From Aquifex sp. (GTDB taxonomy: Bacteria; Aquificota; Aquificia; Aquificales; Aquificaceae), in assembly GCA_015487405.1 (NCBI GenBank), contig WFPV01000211.1, positions 1 through 40,303 on the forward strand: a stretch of 40,303 bases of DNA. The letters run 5' to 3'. The notes under the pieces were generated by a model. That model was given only the letters and a program-made list of their open reading frames with translations, had not been told where the DNA came from and made no database searches. Positions 17,928-25,125 of this stretch are shown here, piece by piece (within the stretch, counting starts at the first letter, position 1; every line of letters begins with the position of its first letter). Made by a program: the position numbers and the translations under genes.

Positions 17928-17965
17928 GACCGAATTTTTTCGGGTCTCCCCGCAAAAGGCGGGGA
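17928..17965 (-). promoter_or_regulatory. Structured 5' leader of rpsF, candidate S6:S18 autoregulation site
   Basis: The 74-nt gap between speE and rpsF holds two hairpins on the minus strand: TCCCCGC-CTTTT-GCGGGGA (7 bp, 17965-17947) and GACCCGAA-AAAA-TTCGGTC (7 bp with one bulged C, 17946-17928), followed by CCGGGAGGT over the ribosome site. Neither has a T-run, so they are not terminators. Many bacteria regulate rpsF through an S6:S18-binding leader with a bulged CCG element; this could be one. A TATACT box lies upstream near 17985. Confidence 0.5.
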
Positions 17966-17986
17966 AACGAGGCTAATTAGTATATT

Positions 17987-18829
17987 TTAGTATTTATACT
18001 CTCCGCTTACAAGCTTTTTATAAAAGCCCTCCGGTAGGAAGGCGTACTCGTGCATCTCCTTGTCGTAAATCTTTGTCTGAACTTTCACTTCCCTTGCGGG
18101 AGTTCTGACGGGATACTTTTTAGAGGCTATGGAGAAGGTCCACCAGTATCCCGCGTATATGGGAATAACGGAAGTATAGAGGTCAACTATGGGGAAGACA
18201 TTTTTAAGTCTTTGCTGAATGGTTCTTACCATATCAAGGTGGTAATGGATGGACTCGGTCTGGGCTACGAAGATACCGTCCTCCTTCAGTGCTCTGTGGA
18301 CGTATTTGAAAAACTCTTCTGTCGTGAGGACGTGGGCAAAGCCTACGGGGTCCGTGGAGTCAACGATTATGACGTCAAACTCGTTCTCGTAGTCCTGTAT
18401 GTATTTGTATCCGTCTTCGTTAACGACTATGGCTCTGGGGTCCGAGAATCCTACCGAGAGCGTGGGGAGGTATTTTTTAGAGACCTCTATTACTTCTTTA
18501 TCTATATCAACGAGGACCGCTCTCTCCACAACGTCGTGTTTCAGGACTTCCCTCAGGGTTCCCCCGTCTCCTCCTCCGATTATTAGAACGTTCTTAGGGT
18601 TCGGGTGTGCGTGCAGCGGAACGTGGGCGAGGTATTCGTGGTAAAGGAACTCGTATTTTTCGTCCAGCTGAACCACTCCGTCAAGGATGAGCATCCTGCC
18701 AAACTCGGGACTTTCTATCACCTGTATTTCTTGATAGGGGCTCTTTCCTTGATAGAGTATCTTGGAGACGGTGTAGCAATGTCTTATGGGTGCGTATGGG
18801 TCTCTTTCTATGAAGACTATATCCCTCAT
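17987..18829 (-). CDS. speE: Spermidine synthase / aminopropyltransferase
   Basis: Transfers aminopropyl groups from decarboxylated SAM to diamines, for the polyamines thermophiles need. Motifs: GGGDGGTLREVLKH (decarboxylated SAM site, about residues 84-97), VDIDKEVIEV, DVIIVDSTDPVGFAHVL with the catalytic Asp, and GIFVAQTES. I start at the ATG at 18829 (MRDIVFIERD), 280 residues, because a TAAAAT box ends 7 nt upstream; an in-frame ATG at 18850 would lie inside the preceding gene. Chain-length specificity cannot be read. Confidence 0.93.
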   Translation of the reverse strand: MRDIVFIERDPYAPIRHCYTVSKILYQGKSPYQEIQVIESPEFGRMLILDGVVQLDEKYEFLYHEYLAHVPLHAHPNPKNVLIIGGGDGGTLREVLKHDVVERAVLVDIDKEVIEVSKKYLPTLSVGFSDPRAIVVNEDGYKYIQDYENEFDVIIVDSTDPVGFAHVLTTEEFFKYVHRALKEDGIFVAQTESIHYHLDMVRTIQQRLKNVFPIVDLYTSVIPIYAGYWWTFSIASKKYPVRTPAREVKVQTKIYDKEMHEYAFLPEGFYKKLVSGEYKY

Positions 18830-18842
18830 AAACTTTATTTTA
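18830..18842 (-). promoter_or_regulatory. Leaderless-type promoter of speE
   Basis: On the minus strand TAAAAT (18842-18837) plus 7 nt precedes the ATG at 18829. The box overlaps the stop codon of the outer-membrane protein gene. Confidence 0.45.
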
Positions 18843-19808
18843 GCGTTCAAAGAAAACTCTAAGTCCGTAAATGAAAGCCTCTTTTTCTTCGTTGAGGTAT
18901 TGAATGTCTAAATTCACCGTAAGGTATTTAAGTATTTTTAAAGAATAATAAAGCTCCGCTACCGAGTGGCTAATTTTTTTGTCGAGATAAGCGTATCCAA
19001 ATCCGAGCTTATCCTGAAGTAAAAGATTTTTGAGTTCAATTCCACCGCTCAAAAAGTCTTGAGAGTTTCCCGAACCGAATCTAAAGAAGATTCCCGCTTT
19101 TTCGGAAAGTGTTATGTCTCCCGAAATACCGAAACCTTTTGAGTTTCCACCGAAAACGTAGGAGTAGTAGGGTCTGAGGTTAAAGCCTCCGGCGGATATC
19201 TCGAGTTGGAGTATTCCCGCGTTTCCGGGGTCCGGCTCGTTGTCTATGTAAAAGAGAGAAAGGGCTAAGTTTCGGGAAAGCTCGTAGTGAAGGTAAGCCC
19301 CGGGATTGTAGGAAGGCAAGGGAACAACTTGATTGTTTATGAGTGCGGTATTTAGAAACTGAGTGTGTTCGTCGTTGGCGTATTCGTTGGTATCTATGTA
19401 GCTCGTAGAGTCAAGGAGTCCTACAGAAAAGTTAAGATTTTTAAAGCTTTTTTCGTAGGCAAGTTCCAATAGATACTTCCTACCGGTGCCGTTTATGTCT
19501 TTAAGGTAGCTCTCCAAGTCGTCTCCCGTCGGGGTGAGTGTAAAGCCTTCTTCTTCGGTTTTCTTAGTTATTCCATCACCGAAGGTAATTGAAGCATTTA
19601 AAAAGAGTTTATCCTCACCGTTTAGGTCAAGATAGAAGAAAATGTGGGAAGTGTTGTAAAGTGCTCCGTAGCTCCTATACTGCTGGAAGACGGAGGTATT
19701 GATAAAGTTAATTCTATGCTCGTGAAAGAGGTGTTCCTGAACGAAGGGCTTTTCTATCTGCTGGGCGAAAGCGAGAGTGGTCAAAAGAATCATTACGATA
19801 AGTAGCAT
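18840..19808 (-). CDS. Porin-like outer-membrane beta-barrel protein
   Basis: A 322-residue protein with a signal peptide (MLLIVMILLTTLAFAQQ, cleavage after LAFA) and then alternating beta strands with many aromatic girdle residues (YLDLNGEDKLF, YLHYELSRNLALSLFYIDNE, GFGYAYLDKK). The ending ...FIYGLRVFFER resembles a terminal barrel strand. I take the ATG at 19808 because GGAGG stands 6 nt upstream; a TTG at 19820 is inside that ribosome site. Specificity is unknown. It is divergent from the CO dehydrogenase gene. Confidence 0.75.
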   Translation of the reverse strand: MLLIVMILLTTLAFAQQIEKPFVQEHLFHEHRINFINTSVFQQYRSYGALYNTSHIFFYLDLNGEDKLFLNASITFGDGITKKTEEEGFTLTPTGDDLESYLKDINGTGRKYLLELAYEKSFKNLNFSVGLLDSTSYIDTNEYANDEHTQFLNTALINNQVVPLPSYNPGAYLHYELSRNLALSLFYIDNEPDPGNAGILQLEISAGGFNLRPYYSYVFGGNSKGFGISGDITLSEKAGIFFRFGSGNSQDFLSGGIELKNLLLQDKLGFGYAYLDKKISHSVAELYYSLKILKYLTVNLDIQYLNEEKEAFIYGLRVFFER

Positions 19809-19829
19809 AACAGCCTCCAATTTTGAAAT

Positions 19830-19849
19830 TGATATTAGGTATCATTATA
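19830..19849 (-). promoter_or_regulatory. Promoter and small palindrome of the porin-like gene
   Basis: On the minus strand TATAAT (19849-19844) is followed immediately by TGATA-N5-TATCA (19844-19830), a 5-bp inverted repeat covering the expected transcription start. The ribosome site follows about 20 nt later. No good -35 is seen, suggesting an activator or a weak promoter. Confidence 0.4.
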
Positions 19850-19876
19850 CAGATTCCTTTACGAAAACGGCTGATA

Positions 19877-19925
19877 ACAATTTTTGCATTTACCTACAAA
19901 ATTGTCATTAAATCTACAATTTTGT
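19877..19925. promoter_or_regulatory. Three phased ACAAWWTTGT palindromes, candidate enhancer sites
   Basis: Three 10-bp sites occur 19 and 20 bp apart: ACAATTTTTG (19877-19886), ACAAAATTGT (19896-19905) and ACAATTTTGT (19916-19925). The last two are exact reverse complements of each other and each has ACAA/TTGT arms. Spacing of two helical turns puts them on one DNA face. They lie about 105-65 bp before the predicted start of the sigma-54 promoter of cooS, where NtrC-family activators bind. Confidence 0.6.
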
Positions 19926-19958
19926 TATTAATCAGTAAGTAAATAAATACCTACAGAG

Positions 19959-19974
19959 TGGCACGGGAGTTGCA
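19959..19974 (+). promoter_or_regulatory. Sigma-54 promoter of cooS
   Basis: TGGCACGGGAGTTGCA matches the sigma-54 consensus (TGGCAC-N5-TTGCA), with exactly 10 bp between the -24 GG (19960-19961) and the -12 GC (19972-19973). Transcription would start near 19985, leaving the GGAGGT ribosome site at 19986-19991 and the ATG at 20001 in a short leader. Confidence 0.85.
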
Positions 19975-20000
19975 AGGAGAAAGACGGAGGTGGGAGAACG

Positions 20001-21890
20001 ATGGGATGTGAGACTTGTAACTTGATTCACGAGAGCAACAGGCAGGTTCACGACTTCCTGCTCCAGCTCGGATACAAGAACACTTACATTGAGAGAATGG
20101 CAAGACAAAAGAATTACTGCAGGTTCGGAGAGCAAGGAATATGTTGCACACTCTGTCCGGACGGACCCTGTAGGATAAGGAGAAGGGCACCTCTCGGAAG
20201 GTGCGGAATTGACGCTGACGGAATAGCCGCGAGAAACCTCTTAAGGCTCGTCATAAACGGGGGAGCCGCTTACACCCACGACTTTAAATACACACTGAAG
20301 ACCATAAAAGCAATGGCGGAAGGCAAAAGTCCCTTTAAGGTGAGGGACGAGGAAAAGCTGAAGTGGTTTATGGAAACCCTCGGACTTTCCTACGAAGAGG
20401 GTAAAACTCAGGAGAACTTAAAGAGGCTTTACCTTTTCCTGGAAACGGAGTTTTTAAAGGACTTTGACGAGCCTTTAACGCTCGTTGAGAAGCTTGCACC
20501 CAAGAGCAGAGTGGAACTCTGGAGAACTCTCGGGATACTTTCAGGAGGATTTTTAAAAGAATCTCACGAAGCAAGTGCCAAGATAATGCCGAACGTTGAC
20601 ACAGACTTTTTAGACCTCGCTCTTACCGCTCTCAGGCTCGGAATCTCAGCGGGATTTTTGGCTAATATAGTTTCCTCTATCTTTAGGGACATAGTCTTTG
20701 GCTCTCCCGAAATAAACGAAGGATACGCCGACCTCGGAGTATTAGATAAGGACTACGTTAACATAGTAGTTCACGGACACGTTCCCTGGACGGGAAGTGT
20801 CGTTGCGGAGCTCGCAAAGACGGAAGAGTTTCAAGAGCTTGCAAGGCAGGCGGGAGCAAAAGGAATAAAGGTTTACGGAAGCCTCTGCACCGGGCAGGAG
20901 CTCATCCAGAGACCCGAAACCGCCAAGTTCATTGACGGACAGGTAGGAAACTGGCTCTCCCAAGAGTTCTTAGCGGGAACGGGAGTGGTTGACGTCTTCG
21001 TCCTTGATAAAAACTGTGCAGCTCCCGGACTCAACAACCTCGTCCACAAGCTAAAGCTCCACACAAAACTCATATCTGTCTCCTCCGTAGTAAAACTGAG
21101 GGAGGTAGAAAGGGACCAAAAGCTCGTTTACGACCCTGTCAACGTCAGAGAGCAAGCTAAATACATAATCCTGAAGGCTATAGAAGCCTTCAAAGAGAGA
21201 AAGAGAACCCCATACCCGAGGTTCGTTCCGGAAAACAAGACAAAGTATATCGCCGGCTTTGGAGTTGAAAGCCTGCTCAAGAAGCTCGGAACTCCCGAAA
21301 ACCTGATGGAAGCGATGAAGAAGGGATACATAAAGGGAGTGGTAGGACTTGTCAGCTGTGTGACTATGAGAAACGGACACGGAACCTTCACTTACGAGTT
21401 CGTTAAGGAGCTCCTAAAGAGAGATATTCTCGTTCTCATAGCAGGATGTGCTTCTAGCATGACACAAATAGAAGGCTTTACCAACCTTGAAGCTATTGAT
21501 AAGTATGCGGGAGAAGGACTAAAAGAAGTATGTAAAACCCTTGAGATACCTCCGGTGCTGAATTTTGGTTCTTGTTTAGATACAGGAAGGATGGCTCTCC
21601 TCATAATAGCCCTCTCCAAATACTTCGGAGTTGACCCCTCCAAGCTCCCCGTAATAGCCGCCGCTCCCGAATACTACAACAACGACGCCTACATTGACGG
21701 ACTGCTTGCGGTTTCCTTAGGAGTGAACGTATTCGTAAATCCCCCTCCTCCCATAACGGGAGCCCCCTCACTTACAAGACTCATGACCAGAGACTTGGAA
21801 GACTACCTCGGAGCGAGGTTCATAATAAATCCCGACCCCGTAAAGGCTGCCGAAAAGATAGAAGAAGAGCTTATGGCTAAGCTCTCCTGA
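20001..21890 (+). CDS. cooS: CooS-type anaerobic Ni,Fe carbon monoxide dehydrogenase homologue
   Basis: A 629-residue protein of the Ni-CODH family, which oxidises CO to CO2. Cys40 and Cys48 match the intersubunit D-cluster, C49, C52, C57 and C68 the B-cluster (CRFGEQGICCTLCPDGPCRI). C-cluster ligands are all present: His in VVHGHVPW, and Cys in SLCTG, DKNCAAPG, LVSCVTM, AGCASSM and FGSCLD. However, the catalytic Lys of the APEW-xxxKA motif appears replaced by D562 (APEYYNNDA). C3 and C6 add an extra CxxC at the N-terminus. No cooC, cooF or hydrogenase genes are adjacent. Expression seems driven by sigma-54. Confidence 0.9.
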   Translation: MGCETCNLIHESNRQVHDFLLQLGYKNTYIERMARQKNYCRFGEQGICCTLCPDGPCRIRRRAPLGRCGIDADGIAARNLLRLVINGGAAYTHDFKYTLKTIKAMAEGKSPFKVRDEEKLKWFMETLGLSYEEGKTQENLKRLYLFLETEFLKDFDEPLTLVEKLAPKSRVELWRTLGILSGGFLKESHEASAKIMPNVDTDFLDLALTALRLGISAGFLANIVSSIFRDIVFGSPEINEGYADLGVLDKDYVNIVVHGHVPWTGSVVAELAKTEEFQELARQAGAKGIKVYGSLCTGQELIQRPETAKFIDGQVGNWLSQEFLAGTGVVDVFVLDKNCAAPGLNNLVHKLKLHTKLISVSSVVKLREVERDQKLVYDPVNVREQAKYIILKAIEAFKERKRTPYPRFVPENKTKYIAGFGVESLLKKLGTPENLMEAMKKGYIKGVVGLVSCVTMRNGHGTFTYEFVKELLKRDILVLIAGCASSMTQIEGFTNLEAIDKYAGEGLKEVCKTLEIPPVLNFGSCLDTGRMALLIIALSKYFGVDPSKLPVIAAAPEYYNNDAYIDGLLAVSLGVNVFVNPPPPITGAPSLTRLMTRDLEDYLGARFIINPDPVKAAEKIEEELMAKLS

Positions 21891-21897
21891 GTTTTTT
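21866..21897 (+). terminator. Hairpin and T-run at the 3' end of cooS
   Basis: AGAGCTTA-TGGC-TAAGCTCT is a perfect 8-bp stem with a 4-nt loop formed by the last codons of cooS, followed after 6 nt by six T (21892-21897). The gap to the T-run is longer than ideal, so termination strength is uncertain. Confidence 0.5.
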
Positions 21898-21973
21898 CTT
21901 TTATATTGATATAGATATATTATATAGACTCTTTACACCTCCGAACTAATGCGCAGATATTTCTAAGGAAAAA

Positions 21974-22030
21974 ATGAGAACAACTATAAGTGTTCTAAAA
22001 CAATTTAAGAACCAGCTACAAAACACATAA
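21974..22030 (+). CDS. Possible 18-residue peptide in the cooS-feoA gap
   Basis: The 212-bp gap between cooS and feoA contains AAGGAAAAA followed by ATG and an 18-codon frame (MRTTISVLKQFKNQLQNT). An AGAACA-N8-TGTTCT inverted repeat lies in its first half. It could be a leader peptide, a remnant or chance; nothing else coding is seen in the gap. Confidence 0.18.
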   Translation: MRTTISVLKQFKNQLQNT

Positions 22031-22041
22031 AACTTTCCCTC

Positions 22042-22070
22042 TTGACACCATGATTTTGAGATCTTATCTT
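22042..22070 (+). promoter_or_regulatory. Sigma-70-type promoter of feoAB
   Basis: TTGACA at 22042-22047, a 17-bp spacer, and TATCTT at 22065-22070. This is the only near-consensus -35/-10 pair I found in the window. A ribosome site GGAGGT follows before the ATG at 22103. Confidence 0.7.
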
Positions 22071-22072
22071 AA
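22056..22072. promoter_or_regulatory. Palindromic operator overlapping the feoAB -10
   Basis: TTGAGAT-CTT-ATCTTAA is an imperfect palindrome with a perfect AGAT-N3-ATCT core, placed over the -10 box. An iron-dependent repressor is the natural candidate for feoAB, but the sequence is not a standard Fur box. Confidence 0.45.
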
Positions 22073-22102
22073 TTTCGTGATTAATTGCGGAGGTAAGAAG
22101 GA

Positions 22103-22315
22103 ATGGAACTCAGGGCAGGAGAAAACTTTGAACTCCTCGAATTCCAGGATGGAAATGTGCCTTTCCTTTCTAAGATAAAGTCCATGGGACTCAGGGAAGG
22201 AAAGAGGTTCAAGGTCGTGATGGAAAACGGAAGAGTATATCTGATAAAGTTAGACAACACAAGAATAGTTTTAGACAAATCTCTTGCACGGCACCTTAAG
22301 GTTAAGAGAATTTGA
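22103..22315 (+). CDS. feoA: FeoA, ferrous iron transport accessory protein
   Basis: A 70-residue SH3-like protein that assists FeoB. The core shows FLSKIKSMGLREGKRFKVV and ends with RIVLDKSLARHLKVKRI, matching the FeoA pattern (GL-x-G, ARHLKV). The start has AGGTAAGAAGG upstream. It lies 55 bp before feoB in the same direction, behind a sigma-70 promoter with a palindrome over the -10. Confidence 0.92.
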   Translation: MELRAGENFELLEFQDGNVPFLSKIKSMGLREGKRFKVVMENGRVYLIKLDNTRIVLDKSLARHLKVKRI

Positions 22316-22370
22316 GAAAGGCTTTTAATTGAAACTGAATCTCAAATTTGATTAACTCTCGGAGGATTTT

Positions 22371-24302
22371 ATGAAAAGGATAACAGTAGCTGTAGTCGGA
22401 AATCCCAACGTAGGAAAAACAACACTCCTCAACGCCATAGCTGGAACTTCCCTAAAGGTAGGAAACTGGCCCGGTGTCACCGTAGAAAAGAAGGAAGCCT
22501 TCGTAAAGTTCGGGGATTACGAGATTCACTTCGTCGACCTTCCCGGTATTTATACCCTTGAACCTATATCTGAAGATGAAAAGATAGCTATAAACTTTTT
22601 AAAGAACGAGAAGGTTGATGTAATTCTAAACATACTTGATGCTACAAACCTTGAAAGAAGCCTACTCCTCACTGCGGAGCTCATTCCCTTTAAAAAACCT
22701 ACCATTCTCGTTATAAATCTCGTTGACGAAGCCCAGAAGCTCGGAATAGAGATTGACGAGAATAAGCTTTCTGAACTTTTAGGAGTAAAGGTTATAAAAA
22801 CCGTAGCGAGCAAAGGAATAGGTGTAAAAGAGGTATTACCTACAATAATAGAAGCTTACGAAAAGAAATTGATACCTTCGGTGGGGAAAGAAGTTTCTGA
22901 AAAGCTCTCTGAGGACGAAAAATTCGCCATAGCCCACGGAATCTACGAAGAGGTCGTTAAGAAGAAAAAGTTCGTAGAAAGAGACCTAACAGACCTAATA
23001 GACAACTTTGTCCTGCATCCCGTTCTTGGCATACTTATATTCGTAGCGGTTATATTCCTGCTTTTCAAGATAGCCTTTGATTTTTCCTCACCATTCGTAG
23101 ACTGGATAGATGGATTTTTTAACGATTTCTTAATACCTGCGGTGGCAAGTATTGTAAACTCTCTCCACGCTCCCGAGATTATCTCCCGCTTCTTTGCGGA
23201 GGCAGTCGTCGGGGGAGTAGGTTTCGTCTTAACCTTCGTTCCCCTTATTTTCGTCCTGTACCTTCTGATTACCTTTTTGGAGATGTCGGGATACATTCCA
23301 CGAGTCGCCTTTCTCTTTGATAAATACCTCCATAGGCTCGGACTTCACGGAAAAAGCGTTATTCCCCTTATTCTCGCCTTGGGGTGCAACGTCCCCGCAA
23401 TCGTTGCAACGAGAACCTTAGAAAGCTGGAGGGAAAAACTCCTTGTAATAGCAATGATTCCCCTCATAAGTTGTCCCGCAAGACTTGTGGTGTTTTCCTT
23501 CTTTGCCCTTATGTTTTTCCCCGAATATCCTGCACTCGTAATAACGGCTCTATACCTGCTCGGAATCCTCGTTGCCTTCTTTACGGCAATAATACTTAAA
23601 AGAACCGCCTTAAAGGGCGGTATCTCACACTTCGTAATAGAACTTCCCCCTTACAGATTTCCCAGCCTAAAAACAGTTCTAAATATCTCCTGGATTCACG
23701 TAAAGGATTTTATATACAGAGCCGGAACGCTCATATTTGCCGCTTCAATTTTTATCTGGGTCCTTCTTAACCTCCCTCCCGGTGTGAGCTCCCCTAAAGA
23801 TAGCTTTGCCGGAAAAATAGGGCAGACGCTTATCCCTGTTTTCAAACCTATGGGCATAGACGACTGGCAGGCTACTACCTCCCTAATACCCGCTTTCCTT
23901 GCGAGGGAGATAGTCCTAAGCTCAATGGGAGTAATCTACTCGGCGGAAGAACACCTTCAGGAAAAGAATGAGGAAAGCTTTGAGTTTGCAAAAGCCCTCG
24001 AAGAGCAGTTAGAGTTGTTAGCTACCGCGGTTAAAGACGCCTTCACCTCTCTATTTAGCCTAAGTCTTCAGACCTTTGAGGTGGAGGAAGAAGAGGGAAG
24101 CCTGAGATACTTGATAAAGCAGAGCTTTGATAAGGCTTCCGCCTTAGCCTTCATGATTTTCATTCTTATATACACTTCGTGCCTCGGAACTTACGCAACG
24201 ATGGGTAGGGAGATAGGCTACAAGCTCGCTACCCTATTCCTCGGCTACAGCTTTCTCCTTGCTTGGCTAGTGGGAACCATCACATACCACATCTTTAAGT
24301 AA
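22371..24302 (+). CDS. feoB: FeoB, ferrous iron transporter
   Basis: Inner-membrane Fe(II) uptake protein. An N-terminal GTPase domain has G1 GNPNVGKTT (residues 10-18), a switch with GNWPGVTVEKK, G3 DLPGIY and G4 NLVDEAQ (N-x-x-D). About eight membrane helices follow from residue 215 (ILIFVAVIFLLF), with the GCN motif in LALGCNVPAIVATRT and the two Gate motifs. 643 residues, slightly short for the family. The stop abuts the stop of yajC on the other strand with no gap. SD GGAGG precedes the start. Confidence 0.95.
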   Translation: MKRITVAVVGNPNVGKTTLLNAIAGTSLKVGNWPGVTVEKKEAFVKFGDYEIHFVDLPGIYTLEPISEDEKIAINFLKNEKVDVILNILDATNLERSLLLTAELIPFKKPTILVINLVDEAQKLGIEIDENKLSELLGVKVIKTVASKGIGVKEVLPTIIEAYEKKLIPSVGKEVSEKLSEDEKFAIAHGIYEEVVKKKKFVERDLTDLIDNFVLHPVLGILIFVAVIFLLFKIAFDFSSPFVDWIDGFFNDFLIPAVASIVNSLHAPEIISRFFAEAVVGGVGFVLTFVPLIFVLYLLITFLEMSGYIPRVAFLFDKYLHRLGLHGKSVIPLILALGCNVPAIVATRTLESWREKLLVIAMIPLISCPARLVVFSFFALMFFPEYPALVITALYLLGILVAFFTAIILKRTALKGGISHFVIELPPYRFPSLKTVLNISWIHVKDFIYRAGTLIFAASIFIWVLLNLPPGVSSPKDSFAGKIGQTLIPVFKPMGIDDWQATTSLIPAFLAREIVLSSMGVIYSAEEHLQEKNEESFEFAKALEEQLELLATAVKDAFTSLFSLSLQTFEVEEEEGSLRYLIKQSFDKASALAFMIFILIYTSCLGTYATMGREIGYKLATLFLGYSFLLAWLVGTITYHIFK

Positions 24303-24620
24303 TTAATCCTTTTTCTCCTTCTCTTCCTTCTTCTTCTCGTAGTCAGGCTGGTAGGAAACTATAGCTTCCTTGGTAAAGGTAATCTTGGTGTTAGCATCTA
24401 CCTTGAGGGTTATAGTTTTCTCGCCAATATCCGCTACAGTGCCCCAGATGCCCGAAGAGGTGATAACCCTGTCGCCTTTCTTTAGATTTTCAAGGAACTT
24501 CCTGTGCCTTTCCCTCTCCTTCTTCTGGGGTCTGATTATAAGAAAGTAAAACATTAGGAATATTGCGAATAAAAATACGAGCTGGAATATTAGCGCTCCT
24601 ACCGTACTGTGCTGTTCCAT
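24303..24620 (-). CDS. yajC: YajC, preprotein translocase accessory subunit
   Basis: A 105-residue Sec-associated membrane protein. One N-terminal membrane helix (LIFQLVFLFAIFLMFYFLII, about residues 10-29) is followed by RPQKKERERHRKFLENLKKGDRV and ITSSGIWGTVADIGEKTITL, the classic YajC core, and a charged Lys/Glu tail. The start has GGAGGAGG upstream, with TATAAT on the minus strand at 24656-24651. Divergent from the copper chaperone gene; no secD/secF in the window. Confidence 0.93.
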   Translation of the reverse strand: MEQHSTVGALIFQLVFLFAIFLMFYFLIIRPQKKERERHRKFLENLKKGDRVITSSGIWGTVADIGEKTITLKVDANTKITFTKEAIVSYQPDYEKKKEEKEKKD

Positions 24621-24680
24621 CTTTTTGCCTCCTCCTTACAGCGGAAAGTTATTATAGCGTGTTTTATAATTAAAGACATT

Positions 24681-25124
24681 ATGAAAAGGCTTTTAATTTT
24701 TTTCATAACAATTCCTCTGTTAGTATTTGCTAACCCAAAGATAGTGATTAAGCATCCTTGGGTTCAAGAACCTCCTCCAGGACCCAGCACTACCATGGCA
24801 GGAATGGTAATTAAGAACGAGGGTGATGAAGAAGATATCCTCATCGGAGCAAAAAGCGACGTAGCCAAAAAAGTAGAACTCCACAAGACCGTCTTCGAGA
24901 ACGGTATTGCTAAGATGGTTCACCAGAAAGAGATAATCATTCCTCCAAAAGGAAAGGTGGAGTTCAAACACCACGGATACCACATAATGCTCATAGGTTT
25001 AAAGAAGAAATTAAAGGAAGGCGATAAGGTGAAGATTACTCTTATCTTCAAAAAGAGCGGTGAGATTACCGTCGAAGCTCCCGTTGTTAAAAAACCTATG
25101 ATGCACCACCACCACAAGATGTAG
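24681..25124 (+). CDS. PCu(A)C-family periplasmic copper chaperone
   Basis: Delivers Cu(I) to cytochrome oxidase in related bacteria. Signal peptide MKRLLIFFITIPLLVFA, then the family copper site: His in ELHKTV, Met in GIAKMVH, and HHGYHIML (H-x10-M-x21-H-x-M pattern). The C-terminus is a Met/His tail (MMHHHHKM), probably extra copper binding. I use the ATG at 24681 because the signal peptide begins there; the frame is open to 24609 inside yajC. TATAAT (24665-24670) ends 10 nt before the ATG. One base separates it from the next gene. Confidence 0.9.
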   Translation: MKRLLIFFITIPLLVFANPKIVIKHPWVQEPPPGPSTTMAGMVIKNEGDEEDILIGAKSDVAKKVELHKTVFENGIAKMVHQKEIIIPPKGKVEFKHHGYHIMLIGLKKKLKEGDKVKITLIFKKSGEITVEAPVVKKPMMHHHHKM

Positions 25125-25125
25125 G

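Noticed and set aside
17947..17965. GC-rich hairpin after speE as a rho-independent terminator
   Set aside because: No T-run on either side; better explained as part of the rpsF leader.
18050..18586. 178-codon plus-strand frame opposite speE
   Set aside because: It is the exact antisense of the conserved spermidine synthase coding region and has no family motif of its own.
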